Shown here in pieces: positions 28,105 through 43,924 of a DNA stretch of 64,000 nucleotides. Source of the DNA: Pseudomonas azotoformans (GTDB lineage: Bacteria > Pseudomonadota > Gammaproteobacteria > Pseudomonadales > Pseudomonadaceae). Numbering within the stretch: the first letter of the stretch is position 1; every line of letters starts with the position of its first letter. The translations under genes were made by a program, and so were the position numbers. The DNA lies in the NCBI RefSeq assembly GCF_001579805.1, contig NZ_CP014546.1, positions 186,001 through 250,000 on the forward strand, read 5' to 3'. The notes below the pieces were generated by a model. That model saw only the letters and a program-made list of their open reading frames with translations, was not told the DNA's origin and did not search any database.

Positions 28105-30630
28105 ATGAGTACCGTGCCCATGTCCTACAACAATAATCAATTGACCCTCAGCGCCCCGCTAAGCGGGCCCGTGTTGACCCTGGGCAACGTTCCCGACGAA
28201 GTGTTCGCAAGCCACGCCATGGGCGATGGTATTGCCATCGACCCCTTGAACGATTGCCTGCATGCACCCTGTGACGGCGTGATCATCCATGTCGCGCGCA
28301 CCGGGCACGCCCTGACGATTCGCGCCGAGAACGGTGCCGAGGTGTTGATGCATGTGGGCATCGATACGGTGGAACTGAACGGCGAAGGCTTTGCGTTGCT
28401 GGTGAAGGAAGGCGCGAAGGTGAGCAAGGGCCAGGCGTTGGTGCAGTTTGACCTGGACCGCATTGCGCGCCAGTGCAAAAGCCTGGTCAGCCTGATCATC
28501 CTGACCAATGGCGAGCGCTTTGAATTGCGTTCGGTGGCCGGGCAATCGGTCAAGGTGGGTGAGCCGTTGTTGCAGGTCGTGGCGCGTTCGACGGCAGCGG
28601 TTCAAACCGCTGTGGATAACTCGGACGCTGAAGTCAGCGCCAGCGTGCGCATCACCCATCGCGGCGGTTTGCATGCGCGCCCGGCGGCGTTGATCCGCAA
28701 GACGGCCCAGGGTTTCAGCAGCCAGGCGCAGCTGCATTTCGGTGACAAATCCGCTTCGTGTGACAGCCTGATTGGCTTGATGGGCCTGGGTATTGGCGAA
28801 GGGGATGAAGTGCGTGTGAGCTGTCGCGGCAAAGATGCCGACGCCGCGTTGCAGGCCTTGGTCGCGGCGTTGTCCGCCGCCATCAAGGAAGAACACCACG
28901 CGCCTGTTATTGCTGCACCTCGTCGGGCAAATACCGAAGCTGGCGTGTTGCATGGTGTGTGTGCTGCGCCGGGCCTGGTCTGCGGGCCGTTGTTCCGCCT
29001 GACCGGTATCGAGCTGCCGGCAGACACTGGCAACCACGCCGCCGACGAACAACTGCAACGCCTGGACACCGCCCTGGAGCAAGTACGCGGCGAAATCCGC
29101 ATGACTCTGGATCAAGCGCGCCAGCGCAAGAACGTCGAAGAAGAAGACATCTTCGCCGCCCACCTCGCGCTGATGGAAGACCCTAACCTGCTGGAAGCCG
29201 CGACCGGTTCCATTGAACAAGGCAGCGCAGCCACTCACGCCTGGCGCGATGCAATCCAGGCGCAATGCGCGGTACTGCTGGCCCTAGGCAAACCGCTGTT
29301 TGCCGAACGCGCCAACGATCTGCGGGATTTGCAACAACGGGTACTGCGTGCGTTGCTGGGTGAAGCCTGGCATTTCGAATTGCCCGCCGGGTCGATTGCC
29401 AGCGCCCATGAACTGACCCCGTCTGACTTACTGCAACTGAGTGCGCAACAGGCCGTCGGCATTTGCATGGCCGAAGGCGGCGCCACCTCCCACGTGGCGA
29501 TCCTGGCGCGCGGCAAAGGCTTGCCCTGCGTGGTTGCGTTGGGCGCCGAAGTCCTCGACGTGCCGCAAGGCCAACGTGTGGTGCTGGACGCCGCCAACGG
29601 CCGCCTGGAACTGGCGCCCAGCGACGCACGCCACGCCGAAGTCCACCAGATTCGCGACGCACAGAAACTGCGTCGCCAGCAGCAACAGGCCCAGGCCCAA
29701 CAGCCGGCGCGCACCACTGATGGCGTGACCATCGAAGTCGCCGCCAACGTCGCCTCCAGTGCTGAAGCCCAAGTAGCCTTTGAAAACGGCGCAGATGGCG
29801 TCGGCCTGCTTCGCACTGAGTTTCTCTTCGTCGACCGCCGCACTGCACCGGATGAACAGGAACAACGCCACGCCTATCAGGCAGTGCTCGATGCGATGGG
29901 CGACAAGTCGGTGATCATCCGCACCATCGACGTGGGCGGCGACAAGCAACTCGATTACCTGCCGCTGCCAGTCGAAGCGAATCCGGTGCTGGGCCTGCGC
30001 GGCATTCGCCTGGCCCAGGTGCGCCCGGAAGTGCTCGACCAGCAACTGCGTGCGCTGCTGCAGGTCTCCCCACTGGAGCGCTGCCGCATCCTGCTGCCGA
30101 TGGTCAGTGAAGTGGATGAGCTGCTGCAGATCCGCCAGCGCCTGGATGAGTTGTGCGTAGAGCTGGAACTGACCCAACGCCCCGAACTGGGCGTGATGAT
30201 CGAAGTGCCCGCCGCCGCGCTGATGGCCGAGCAGTTGGCCAAGCACGCGGACTTCCTGTCCATCGGCACCAATGACCTGTCCCAATACACCCTGGCCATG
30301 GACCGCGACCACGCCGGCCTCGCCGCGCGCGTCGATGCGCTGCACCCGGCGCTGCTGCGGCTGATCGCCCAGACCTGTTCAGGCGCTGCGAAACACGGCC
30401 GTTGGGTCGGCGTATGCGGCGCCCTCGCCTCCGACCCGCTGGCCACGCCGGTACTGGTCGGCCTGGGGGTCAGCGAGCTGTCGGTGAGCCCGCCGCAGAT
30501 CGGAGAGATCAAGGACCGCGTCCGCCACCTGGACGCGGCGCAATGCCGGCAACTGAGCCAAGGGCTGCTCGACCTGAGCAGCGCCAAGGCCGTTCGCCAA
30601 GCCTGTCAACACCACTGGCCGCTGAGCTGA
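28105..30630 (+). CDS. nagF: PTS fusion protein EIIA(Glc-type)-HPr-EI for N-acetylglucosamine
   Basis: A soluble phosphorelay that carries phosphate from PEP to the membrane EIIB. The protein has about 841 residues: EIIA Glc-family (about 10-160, phospho-His H83 in LMHVGIDTVELNG), HPr (about 175-260, H190 in GGLHARPAA) and EI (about 280-841, H463 in GGATSHVAILARG), ending with the PEP-binding barrel (IGTNDLSQYTLAMDRD). A Gln/Ala-rich linker (RRQQQQAQAQQ) sits inside the EI portion. ATG 28105 or 28120 are both possible; neither has a strong ribosome-binding site. NagE lacks EIIA, which this protein supplies. Confidence 0.95.
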   Translation: MSTVPMSYNNNQLTLSAPLSGPVLTLGNVPDEVFASHAMGDGIAIDPLNDCLHAPCDGVIIHVARTGHALTIRAENGAEVLMHVGIDTVELNGEGFALLVKEGAKVSKGQALVQFDLDRIARQCKSLVSLIILTNGERFELRSVAGQSVKVGEPLLQVVARSTAAVQTAVDNSDAEVSASVRITHRGGLHARPAALIRKTAQGFSSQAQLHFGDKSASCDSLIGLMGLGIGEGDEVRVSCRGKDADAALQALVAALSAAIKEEHHAPVIAAPRRANTEAGVLHGVCAAPGLVCGPLFRLTGIELPADTGNHAADEQLQRLDTALEQVRGEIRMTLDQARQRKNVEEEDIFAAHLALMEDPNLLEAATGSIEQGSAATHAWRDAIQAQCAVLLALGKPLFAERANDLRDLQQRVLRALLGEAWHFELPAGSIASAHELTPSDLLQLSAQQAVGICMAEGGATSHVAILARGKGLPCVVALGAEVLDVPQGQRVVLDAANGRLELAPSDARHAEVHQIRDAQKLRRQQQQAQAQQPARTTDGVTIEVAANVASSAEAQVAFENGADGVGLLRTEFLFVDRRTAPDEQEQRHAYQAVLDAMGDKSVIIRTIDVGGDKQLDYLPLPVEANPVLGLRGIRLAQVRPEVLDQQLRALLQVSPLERCRILLPMVSEVDELLQIRQRLDELCVELELTQRPELGVMIEVPAAALMAEQLAKHADFLSIGTNDLSQYTLAMDRDHAGLAARVDALHPALLRLIAQTCSGAAKHGRWVGVCGALASDPLATPVLVGLGVSELSVSPPQIGEIKDRVRHLDAAQCRQLSQGLLDLSSAKAVRQACQHHWPLS

Positions 30631-30657
30631 CAACAACAAGAAAAAAGGAGACTCGCC

Positions 30658-32355
30658 ATGTACCAACATTTCATCGAAGGCCTGCAACGCCTGGGCCGTG
30701 CACTGATGCTGCCGATCGCGATCCTGCCGATCGCCGGCCTCTTGCTGCGCCTGGGTGACACCGATCTTTTGAACATCGCGGTGATGCACGACGCCGGGCA
30801 GGCGATCTTCGCCAACCTGGCGCTGATCTTTGCCATCGGCATCGCCGTGGGGTTTGCCCGCGACAACAACGGCACGGCAGGTTTGGCCGGTGCGATTGGT
30901 TACCTGGTGATGGTCTCCACGCTCAAGGTGATGGATACGAGCATCAACATGGGCATGCTTGCCGGCATCGCCAGCGGCCTGATGGCGGGCGGGCTGTATA
31001 ACCGCTTCAAGGACATCAAGCTGCCGGAGTACCTGGCGTTCTTTGGTGGGCGACGGTTTGTGCCGATTGTCACCGGGTTCAGTGCGGTCGGATTGGGCGT
31101 GATCTTTGGTTTGATCTGGCCGCCGATCCAGCACGGCATCAACAGCTTTGGCGTGCTGCTGATGGAAAGCGGCAGCCTGGGTGCGTTTGTGTTTGGCGTA
31201 TTCAACCGCCTGCTGATCGTCACCGGCCTGCACCACATCCTCAACAATATGGCCTGGTTTGTATTCGGCACCTTCACCGACCCGGTGACCGGCGCGGTAG
31301 TCACCGGCGACCTAACCCGTTATTTTGCCGGCGACCCGAAAGGCGGCCAGTTCATGACCGGCATGTTCCCGGTGATGCTGTTCGGCCTGCCGGCTGCGTG
31401 TTTGGCGATGTACCGCAATGCATTGCCGGAGCGCCGTAAAGTGATGGGCGGGATTTTCCTCTCCATGGCGTTGACCTCGTTTCTGACCGGGGTGACCGAG
31501 CCGATTGAGTTCGCCTTCATGTTCCTGGCGCCGTTCCTGTACCTGATCCATGCCGTGCTGACCGGCCTGTCGATGGCGGTCACCAATATGCTGAATATCC
31601 ACCTCGGATTTACCTTCTCCGGTGGGTTTATAGACATGGTGCTGGGTTGGGGCAAGTCCACCAATGGCTGGCTGGTGTTCCCGGTTGGCTTGGCGTACGC
31701 GGTGGTCTATTACAGCGTGTTCAACTATTGCATTCGCCGCTTCAACCTGAAAACGCCGGGGCGTGAAGATATCCAGGTGGTGCAGGCTGAGGTGATGACG
31801 GATAACCAGCGCGCCACGGCCTACATCCAGGCCTTGGGCGGCGCAGAGAACCTGCTGAGCGTCGGCGCCTGCACCACGCGTCTGCGGTTGGACATGGTTG
31901 ATCGCAACAAGGCCGTGGATGCGGAGTTGAAAGCGCTGGGCGCCATGGCGGTGGTGCGGCCGGGGAATGGCGGGAGTTTGCAGGTGGTGGTGGGGCCAAT
32001 GGCCGATAGCATTGCTGATGAGATTCGCTTGGCCATGCCTTCGTTTGTTGCCAATGCGCCGGCGACGGTTGCGCCTGTGGATAAGCCGGTGGCGGTGAAT
32101 GTGCAGGAAGCCGAGAAATGGCTGAATGCCTTGGGTGGCCGGGCAAATGTTCGCCAGTTGGAAGCGGTGGCGATGACGCGGTTGCGGGTGGAGTTGGGGG
32201 ATGATTCGGTGTTGTCCGAGGCTGACCTGACTGCGCTGGGTTGCCAAGGCGTTAGCCAACTGGATAGCGGTGTTTGGCACTTGTTGATTGGTGACAAGGC
32301 TTCGGGGTTGGGGGAAGCGCTGGAGCGGTTGGTCGCCCGCCCGATCAACGCCTGA
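30658..32355 (+). CDS. nagE: N-acetylglucosamine PTS permease EIICB with an extra Cys-less EIIB domain
   Basis: Takes up and phosphorylates GlcNAc. The protein has 565 residues: EIIC (1-365, with LRLGDTDLLNIAVMHDAG and GVTEPIEFAFMFLAP), a first EIIB (385-460) with phospho-Cys C405 (GACTTRLRL), and a second EIIB-like copy (485-560) where Ala505 (AVAMTRLRV) sits exactly at the Cys position. AAAAAAGGAG precedes ATG 30658. There is no EIIA domain; NagF provides it. The second, non-phosphorylatable EIIB copy is the unusual feature. Confidence 0.95.
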   Translation: MYQHFIEGLQRLGRALMLPIAILPIAGLLLRLGDTDLLNIAVMHDAGQAIFANLALIFAIGIAVGFARDNNGTAGLAGAIGYLVMVSTLKVMDTSINMGMLAGIASGLMAGGLYNRFKDIKLPEYLAFFGGRRFVPIVTGFSAVGLGVIFGLIWPPIQHGINSFGVLLMESGSLGAFVFGVFNRLLIVTGLHHILNNMAWFVFGTFTDPVTGAVVTGDLTRYFAGDPKGGQFMTGMFPVMLFGLPAACLAMYRNALPERRKVMGGIFLSMALTSFLTGVTEPIEFAFMFLAPFLYLIHAVLTGLSMAVTNMLNIHLGFTFSGGFIDMVLGWGKSTNGWLVFPVGLAYAVVYYSVFNYCIRRFNLKTPGREDIQVVQAEVMTDNQRATAYIQALGGAENLLSVGACTTRLRLDMVDRNKAVDAELKALGAMAVVRPGNGGSLQVVVGPMADSIADEIRLAMPSFVANAPATVAPVDKPVAVNVQEAEKWLNALGGRANVRQLEAVAMTRLRVELGDDSVLSEADLTALGCQGVSQLDSGVWHLLIGDKASGLGEALERLVARPINA

Positions 32356-32360
32356 TCACC

Positions 32361-32392
32361 CTGTGGCGAGGGAGCTTGCTCCCTCGCCACAG
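32361..32392. repeat. Perfect REP palindrome downstream of nagE
   Basis: CTGTGGCGAGGGAGC-TT-GCTCCCTCGCCACAG is a 15-bp perfect inverted repeat with a 2-base centre, starting 5 bases after the nagE stop. It may protect or end the nag mRNA. Confidence 0.88.
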
Positions 32393-32403
32393 GCACACAG
32401 CAA

Positions 32404-32428
32404 AAACCCGGCCTAAGCCGGGTTCTTT
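32404..32428. terminator. Terminator after the nag operon / accessory pair
   Basis: AACCCGGC (32405-32412) pairs with GCCGGGTT (32417-32424) with A-rich and T-rich flanks on either side. It separates convergent nagE and the minus-strand accessory gene. Confidence 0.75.
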
Positions 32429-32443
32429 AATCGCAATCAGCGC

Positions 32444-32896
32444 CTAGGCAGACGCCCCACGTTGCTCCGCTTCGTAATGGCGGGTCTGAAAAGGCATCAG
32501 CGCTTGAACCTTCAAACCCAACCCCTCACTCAGCCCCCAGGACACCGCCAGTTCATCACGGCGGCTGCGCAGTGCAACAACGCCCAAAGGCTTCACATCC
32601 TGTTTGGAAGCGGTCGCCGAAAACAGCTCAATAGCGTGCAACGCTTCTAAAATCCGACTATCCGTTACACACGAAAAGCGTGTGAAGCGCTCCAGCAGAT
32701 ACCCCGCACGACGAAGTTCCAATTCGCTGGAGTGAGCATCTAAAAAGTTTTTCACTTCACCGACAAGGTTCGCGTCCGAGTACCAGACAGCCTTCGCGGC
32801 ACACACCAGCGCCTCATCATCGGCCTGATTCAAAGGACTTTTAACCAGCGTATCCAACGCGGACGAGAGGACGGGAGCGTTAAAAGTCTTCGCCAT
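32444..32896 (-). CDS. Hypothetical protein, partner of a nucleotidyltransferase-fold gene
   Basis: A 150-residue, mostly helical soluble protein without a family I recognise (MAKTFNAPVLSSALDTLV, a central SSELELRRAGYLLERFTRFS). Its ATG lies inside the end of the upstream nucleotidyltransferase gene (17-base overlap), so the pair is translationally coupled. The order and sizes recall two-gene toxin-antitoxin modules, but no helix-turn-helix is obvious. Base composition is somewhat less GC-rich than its neighbours, consistent with acquisition. Confidence 0.65.
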   Translation of the reverse strand: MAKTFNAPVLSSALDTLVKSPLNQADDEALVCAAKAVWYSDANLVGEVKNFLDAHSSELELRRAGYLLERFTRFSCVTDSRILEALHAIELFSATASKQDVKPLGVVALRSRRDELAVSWGLSEGLGLKVQALMPFQTRHYEAEQRGASA

Positions 32897-33521
32897 CTGC
32901 TGTCTCCAGATAATCGTGCAAAATAGTGTTCAGAATGGATCTGGGTGGCTCTTTGTTGCCAACATACATATCAATCGCCTGCAACGCCAGCCGACGGAGC
33001 TCAGCGGTCACGATGAAGCCCGCCCTGAGCAGTGCCTTGATATCGCTTACATCCTGATCGGTAGCTCTAGCCAATTTGGAGATAGCAATGTCGATAGGAG
33101 CTGCTATATGCAAGTGCAATGCGGATTGTGCAGGAAACTCGTCCAGGGGAAGACTTCGTTCCCAATAATCTTCGTGCAGCGGGCCAAAGCTAGTGTTGTA
33201 TTGGAGGTCGTAGTTCAGTTCCATGACGCGCCCAGATCGCTCATCAAAAAACTGCTCTGGAAATTCCGCCAACAGTGTCTGAAGGCGCAGCTTATTTCGA
33301 AAACTCGCGCAATAAATCTCCGCATCAACATCCGTGGAAATACGGTGGTGCGTGTATAAATGAACAGCGCAACCGCCGAAGACAATGACCTTGACCGAGC
33401 CAGGTCCAGCCCCTTCCAGCATCAATTCCACTTCGATGGATTTGAACATTGAAACCAGGGCTTTCCCTAGTGCAGTACTGGTGTTTAGGCGCGGAGCGAC
33501 GGTATCAGGCAATTCCATCAT
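32880..33521 (-). CDS. Nucleotidyltransferase-fold protein (DUF6036/AbiEii-like)
   Basis: A 213-residue protein with a nucleotidyltransferase-like core: GG at 49-50 (VIVFGGCAVHLYTHHR), R60, then STDVDAEI with D64 and D66 as likely metal ligands. The downstream helix IAISKLARATDQDVSDIKAL matches the lysine-plus-DxxD element of AbiEii/MNT-like proteins. The start is ATG 33521 or 33518. It is followed by a 150-residue partner in overlap. A toxin, a defence nucleotidyltransferase or an uncharacterised enzyme are all possible; I see the fold signature but not a substrate. Confidence 0.7.
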   Translation of the reverse strand: MMELPDTVAPRLNTSTALGKALVSMFKSIEVELMLEGAGPGSVKVIVFGGCAVHLYTHHRISTDVDAEIYCASFRNKLRLQTLLAEFPEQFFDERSGRVMELNYDLQYNTSFGPLHEDYWERSLPLDEFPAQSALHLHIAAPIDIAISKLARATDQDVSDIKALLRAGFIVTAELRRLALQAIDMYVGNKEPPRSILNTILHDYLETADGEDF

Positions 33522-33711
33522 TGAATATCAGACCCGAGAGCAATATTGCTGGACGGGCCTTGAAATCAGATCCCGATCACTGAGCCGACAGCGACCGAAG
33601 AAGGCTATTGAGCCAGGTTCCGAGGGACAACCTGAAAGATCTGTCGGAAAGGTCCGAGGCACCTGTACGCAAGTAATCTCCGGCACGCCGACGATGGACT
33701 TCACCGCCAAC

Positions 33712-33746
33712 AAAAACCCCGCTGACCAAACTGGCCCAGCGGGTTT
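33712..33746 (-). terminator. Terminator downstream of yqfO
   Basis: CCCGCTG (33718-33724) pairs with CAGCGGG (33737-33743), extended by AAA/TTT around one bulged C, and read on the minus strand ends in TTTTTG. It closes the purL-yqfO transcript. The remaining 33522-33711 is the upstream region of the nucleotidyltransferase gene and holds nothing I recognise. Confidence 0.75.
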
Positions 33747-33767
33747 CCTGTTTCTACAGCCTGCGAA

Positions 33768-34079
33768 TCAAAAATCCGCCAACTGCCACACCTCATACGC
33801 CGGTGTCTCATACGGGTGACTGAGTTTGAGCGCAGCCACAACAGCCACAATCAATTCATCCGTCACCACCAGTTCCACCTTCCATTCTTCAACCACTTCA
33901 ACCTGGCCCACCTGCCCGAGAAACGGCTGGCTGCCGTCCAACGCGCGGAATTGGCCCTGGCCCAGCACTTGCCAGGCGCAGTTGTCGTAGTTGCCGATAC
34001 GCCCGCCGCCGGCTGCGAAGACGGCGGTTTTCACCGTCTCCACATGGCTGCCAGGCACAAAGAAGGCGAGCTTGTACAC
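33768..34079 (-). CDS. YqfO/NIF3-like small protein
   Basis: A 103-residue protein of the YqfO/CutA-like ferredoxin fold found as the middle domain of NIF3-family proteins (MYKLAFFVPGSHVETVKTAVF, GAGRIG-type loop as GGGRIGNYDNCAWQ, and the C-terminal SHPYETPAYEVWQL). Function is unknown; a metal or small-ligand sensor role is possible by fold. It starts at GTG 34079, four bases after the purL stop, so it is probably cotranslated with purL. Confidence 0.88.
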   Translation of the reverse strand: MYKLAFFVPGSHVETVKTAVFAAGGGRIGNYDNCAWQVLGQGQFRALDGSQPFLGQVGQVEVVEEWKVELVVTDELIVAVVAALKLSHPYETPAYEVWQLADF

Positions 34080-34083
34080 CGTC

Positions 34084-37980
<3,897 letters not shown>

Positions 37981-38030
37981 CTTCGGGACAGCCTCGGGAA
38001 GGGGGTGTGCTTTGAGGCCGTGCATTCTAG

Positions 38031-39728
<1,698 letters not shown>

Positions 39729-39787
39729 GAACATTACCGAACCCGTTCACCACATAAAGCCCCTTCACATCTTGATCTTCAGCTGGC

Positions 39788-40066
39788 TTAGAGGCCGGTC
39801 AGCAGATGCACCACGCCGTCTGACAACACCATCACGCCCCCCACGCCAGCCAGATTTAACGCCGTAGCATCCACCTTAGCCGCATCCTGCAACTGCACCC
39901 TCACCCGCGTCAGCGCCACACGCTGCTGCGACTTGAGGTTATCCGCCCCACCCAACGCATTCAGCACCTCGGCCGACAGCAGGTTCTGCGTTGGCGCAAC
40001 GACCGTCTCGGCAATCAAATCCGGCGTCAGGGCTTTCCAGAACGCCCGCTGTAATTTCTCGAACAT
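39788..40066 (-). CDS. Free-standing EIIB-like PTS domain lacking the phospho-cysteine
   Basis: A 92-residue protein. Residues 30-92 match the glucose-family EIIB fold (LSAEVLNALGGADNLKSQQR, then TRVRVQL and GGVMVLSDGVVHLL), but the position of the phosphorylated Cys is Ala51 (VALTRVRV instead of ACTTRLRL). It begins 2 bases after the 838-residue EIIA-HPr-EI gene, so it is coupled to it. It cannot accept phosphate in the normal way; a regulatory or scaffold role is possible. The same change is seen in the second EIIB of NagE. Confidence 0.85.
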   Translation of the reverse strand: MFEKLQRAFWKALTPDLIAETVVAPTQNLLSAEVLNALGGADNLKSQQRVALTRVRVQLQDAAKVDATALNLAGVGGVMVLSDGVVHLLTGL

Positions 40067-40068
40067 AC

Positions 40069-42585
40069 TCAGTGCTCCACGACAGGTGAGGTTTCAACGG
40101 TAGCCGCGTGATACTGGCGCAAGGCTTCACGCACCTGGGCGGCTTCTTCCAGGCCCAGGACCTGGCGGGCGATGATCTGGCAGTCGGCCAGGTCCAGCTC
40201 GCGCACGGTGGCCTTGATGGTGGGGATCAACGGCACGCTGACCGACAACTCGTCCACACCCAGCCCGATCAATACGGGTACGGCCAGCGCTTCGGACGCC
40301 AACGCGCCGCACACGCCTACCCACTTGCCATGGGCGTGGGCTGCCTTGACCGTGGTGGCAATCAGGCGCAGCACCGCCGGGTGGAAACTGTCGGCCTGGC
40401 TGGCCAGGCGCGGGTGGTCGCGGTCCATCGCCAGCGTGTACTGGGTCAGGTCGTTGGTGCCGATGGAGAAGAAATCCACATAGGGCGCGAACACATCCGC
40501 CATCAGCGCGGCGGACGGCACTTCAATCATGATGCCCAGCTTCGGCAACTCGGTGAGCCCCAGCGCCAGCGCTTCCTCTTCAAGGATTTTGCGCGCCAGG
40601 TGCAGCTCCGAGAGCAGGCTGACCATCGGCAACATGATATGCAACCGCGCAAAACCAGCGCTGGCGAGGATCGCGCGGAATTGTTCGCGCAACAGCTCCG
40701 GACGCTCCAAGCACAAACGAATGCCGCGCAGACCGAGGAAGGGGTTGGTCTCGGCGTCCATCGGCACATAGGCCAAGGGTTTGTCGCCACCGACGTCGAG
40801 GGTGCGCACCACCAGGTTACGCTCGGTGCCCAGGGCACGGGCGATCGCGCTGTAGGTCGCTGCCTGTTCGTCAGGACTTGGGGCACGGTTGCGATCCAGG
40901 TAGAGGAACTCCGAGCGCAACAGGCCGACGCCTTCTCCACCGAGGGTCAGGGATTGCTCGACTTCCTGCAACGACGCCACGTTGGCAGTGACTTCAACGT
41001 GGTGGCCGTCACGGGTCGTGGCGGGTAACGACGCCTGCGCCACATCGCGCTGATGGCGCAGCACCTGTTGTTTACGCGCAGCGTCCAGTTGCTCGATTTC
41101 GGCCAGGTTCGGCTCCAGGTGCAGCTCGCCTTTATCGGCGTCGAGCAGCACCTGCTTGCCATTGGCCACCGCCAACACCTGGGCCGGAACACCACAAATA
41201 GCCGGCAGGCCCAGGGCGCGGGCGAGGATTGCGACGTGGCTGGTCGCGCCGCCCCCGACAGTGACAAACCCCAGCACCTTGCGGGTATCCAGGCTGGCCG
41301 TCTGCGACGGCGTGAGTTGCTCGGCGATGAGGATCGCGCGCTCCGGCAAGTCCCAGGCGCTGTCCTGAAGACCCAGGATCAGTTTCAGCACACGCTGGCC
41401 GACGTCGGCCAGGTCTGCCGCACGCTCGGCGATCAGTGCGTTGCCCATGCCCTGGAAGAGCGTGACGGTCGCAAGCGTTGCACTGTTCCAGGCAAAGGCC
41501 GCGCTCTTGCCTTCCGCCAGCAGGCGGTGGGCGTGTTCCAGCAAGGTCGGGTCTTCGAGCAGTTCCTGATGGGCGCGGAAAATCTCGGCCTGGGCGCTGC
41601 CAGCTGCTTTGTCCTGCAACACCTGCAACGCTTCAGTGGCGGCGAGCAGGCCACGGTTCAAAGCAGCACGTTCGGCAGCTTCGCCCGTGCCTTGCTGCGT
41701 GATGACCAGCTCGGGCTCGGTCACTTGAACGACCTGACCAAACGCCGAGCCCGGCGATGCACACACGCCCCGCAGCAAGGTCGCCGACGACTGCGTTGCG
41801 GCTGGCTCGGCAACACTCGCTACCACCTCGCCACAGCCTTCAGCCAACAAGACCACCAGCGCCTTGATCGCCGCCTCGGCGTCCTCGCCCGCCGCGCTCA
41901 CTTGCAAGGTATCGCCCTGCACGGTTTGCAACGCCATGATCGCCACCAGCGATTTGGCGTTGGCGCTCTGGGTTTGCTTGTGCAGGTAGATGCTGGCGTT
42001 GAAACCTTTCGCCGCCTGGGCGAATACCGCGGCTGGGCGCGCGTGCAGGCCGTTGGCGTTGGGCAAGGTCAGCGGCTTGGAGAACAGTGCATCGCCCTCC
42101 TCTTCGTCCGCTGCTTGCACGGCCTCAGTTGGGGATAACTGCAACAGCGGCTGGCCCGTTTCCACCAGGCCGTCCGCCAACAGGCTGAAGGGCTCGCCGC
42201 TGACCACCAGCATCAAGGTCAGCAAACTGCGTGCGTTGAGCGCCACGTAGTCGGCATCGAATTCGATCAACGGCTGCCCGGCCTCCACCCGCTGGCCTTC
42301 CTGCACCAGCCGGGTGAAGCCCTGGCCTGCCAGGTTCACGGTGTCCAGGCCGATATGCATCAGCACCTGAACGCCGTTGTCAGCGGTGACACTGACCGCA
42401 TGCCCACTGTCCTGGATGTTGCTGATCACCCCCGCCAGCGGCGCGCACAGCGTCTGCGACGTGGGGTCGATGCACAGGCCATCGCCGATCAGGCGGCTGG
42501 AGAACACCGGGTCCGGCACCTTGTCCAGCGCCAGCAGCACACCCGATAAGGGCGCCAGCAATTCCAGGGGTTGAGTTGTGGTCAT
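40069..42585 (-). CDS. PTS fusion protein EIIA(Glc-type)-HPr-EI in the trehalose cluster
   Basis: A phosphorelay from PEP, probably to TreB. The protein has 838 residues: EIIA (1-150, H77 in VLMHIGLDTVNL), HPr (170-250, H181 in NGLHARPAAV) and EI (about 268-838, H450 in GGGATSHVAILAR), ending with IGTNDLTQYTLAMDRD and GLGVDELSVS. It is a paralogue of NagF with the same domain order. TreB has EIIB and EIIC but no EIIA, so this protein fills the gap. It lies downstream of the porin gene (49-base gap) in the tre transcription direction. Confidence 0.92.
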   Translation of the reverse strand: MTTTQPLELLAPLSGVLLALDKVPDPVFSSRLIGDGLCIDPTSQTLCAPLAGVISNIQDSGHAVSVTADNGVQVLMHIGLDTVNLAGQGFTRLVQEGQRVEAGQPLIEFDADYVALNARSLLTLMLVVSGEPFSLLADGLVETGQPLLQLSPTEAVQAADEEEGDALFSKPLTLPNANGLHARPAAVFAQAAKGFNASIYLHKQTQSANAKSLVAIMALQTVQGDTLQVSAAGEDAEAAIKALVVLLAEGCGEVVASVAEPAATQSSATLLRGVCASPGSAFGQVVQVTEPELVITQQGTGEAAERAALNRGLLAATEALQVLQDKAAGSAQAEIFRAHQELLEDPTLLEHAHRLLAEGKSAAFAWNSATLATVTLFQGMGNALIAERAADLADVGQRVLKLILGLQDSAWDLPERAILIAEQLTPSQTASLDTRKVLGFVTVGGGATSHVAILARALGLPAICGVPAQVLAVANGKQVLLDADKGELHLEPNLAEIEQLDAARKQQVLRHQRDVAQASLPATTRDGHHVEVTANVASLQEVEQSLTLGGEGVGLLRSEFLYLDRNRAPSPDEQAATYSAIARALGTERNLVVRTLDVGGDKPLAYVPMDAETNPFLGLRGIRLCLERPELLREQFRAILASAGFARLHIMLPMVSLLSELHLARKILEEEALALGLTELPKLGIMIEVPSAALMADVFAPYVDFFSIGTNDLTQYTLAMDRDHPRLASQADSFHPAVLRLIATTVKAAHAHGKWVGVCGALASEALAVPVLIGLGVDELSVSVPLIPTIKATVRELDLADCQIIARQVLGLEEAAQVREALRQYHAATVETSPVVEH

Positions 42586-42634
42586 GACTTCACCTGCTGT
42601 TTTGTTCTGTAGATATCATTGAGCGGAGGAAGGA

Positions 42635-43924
<1,290 letters not shown>

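Noticed and set aside
33528..33713. 61-codon minus-strand frame upstream of the nucleotidyltransferase gene
   Set aside because: Its composition is not clearly protein-like, there is no good ribosome-binding site and I know no family. It could be a repeat-derived spurious frame.
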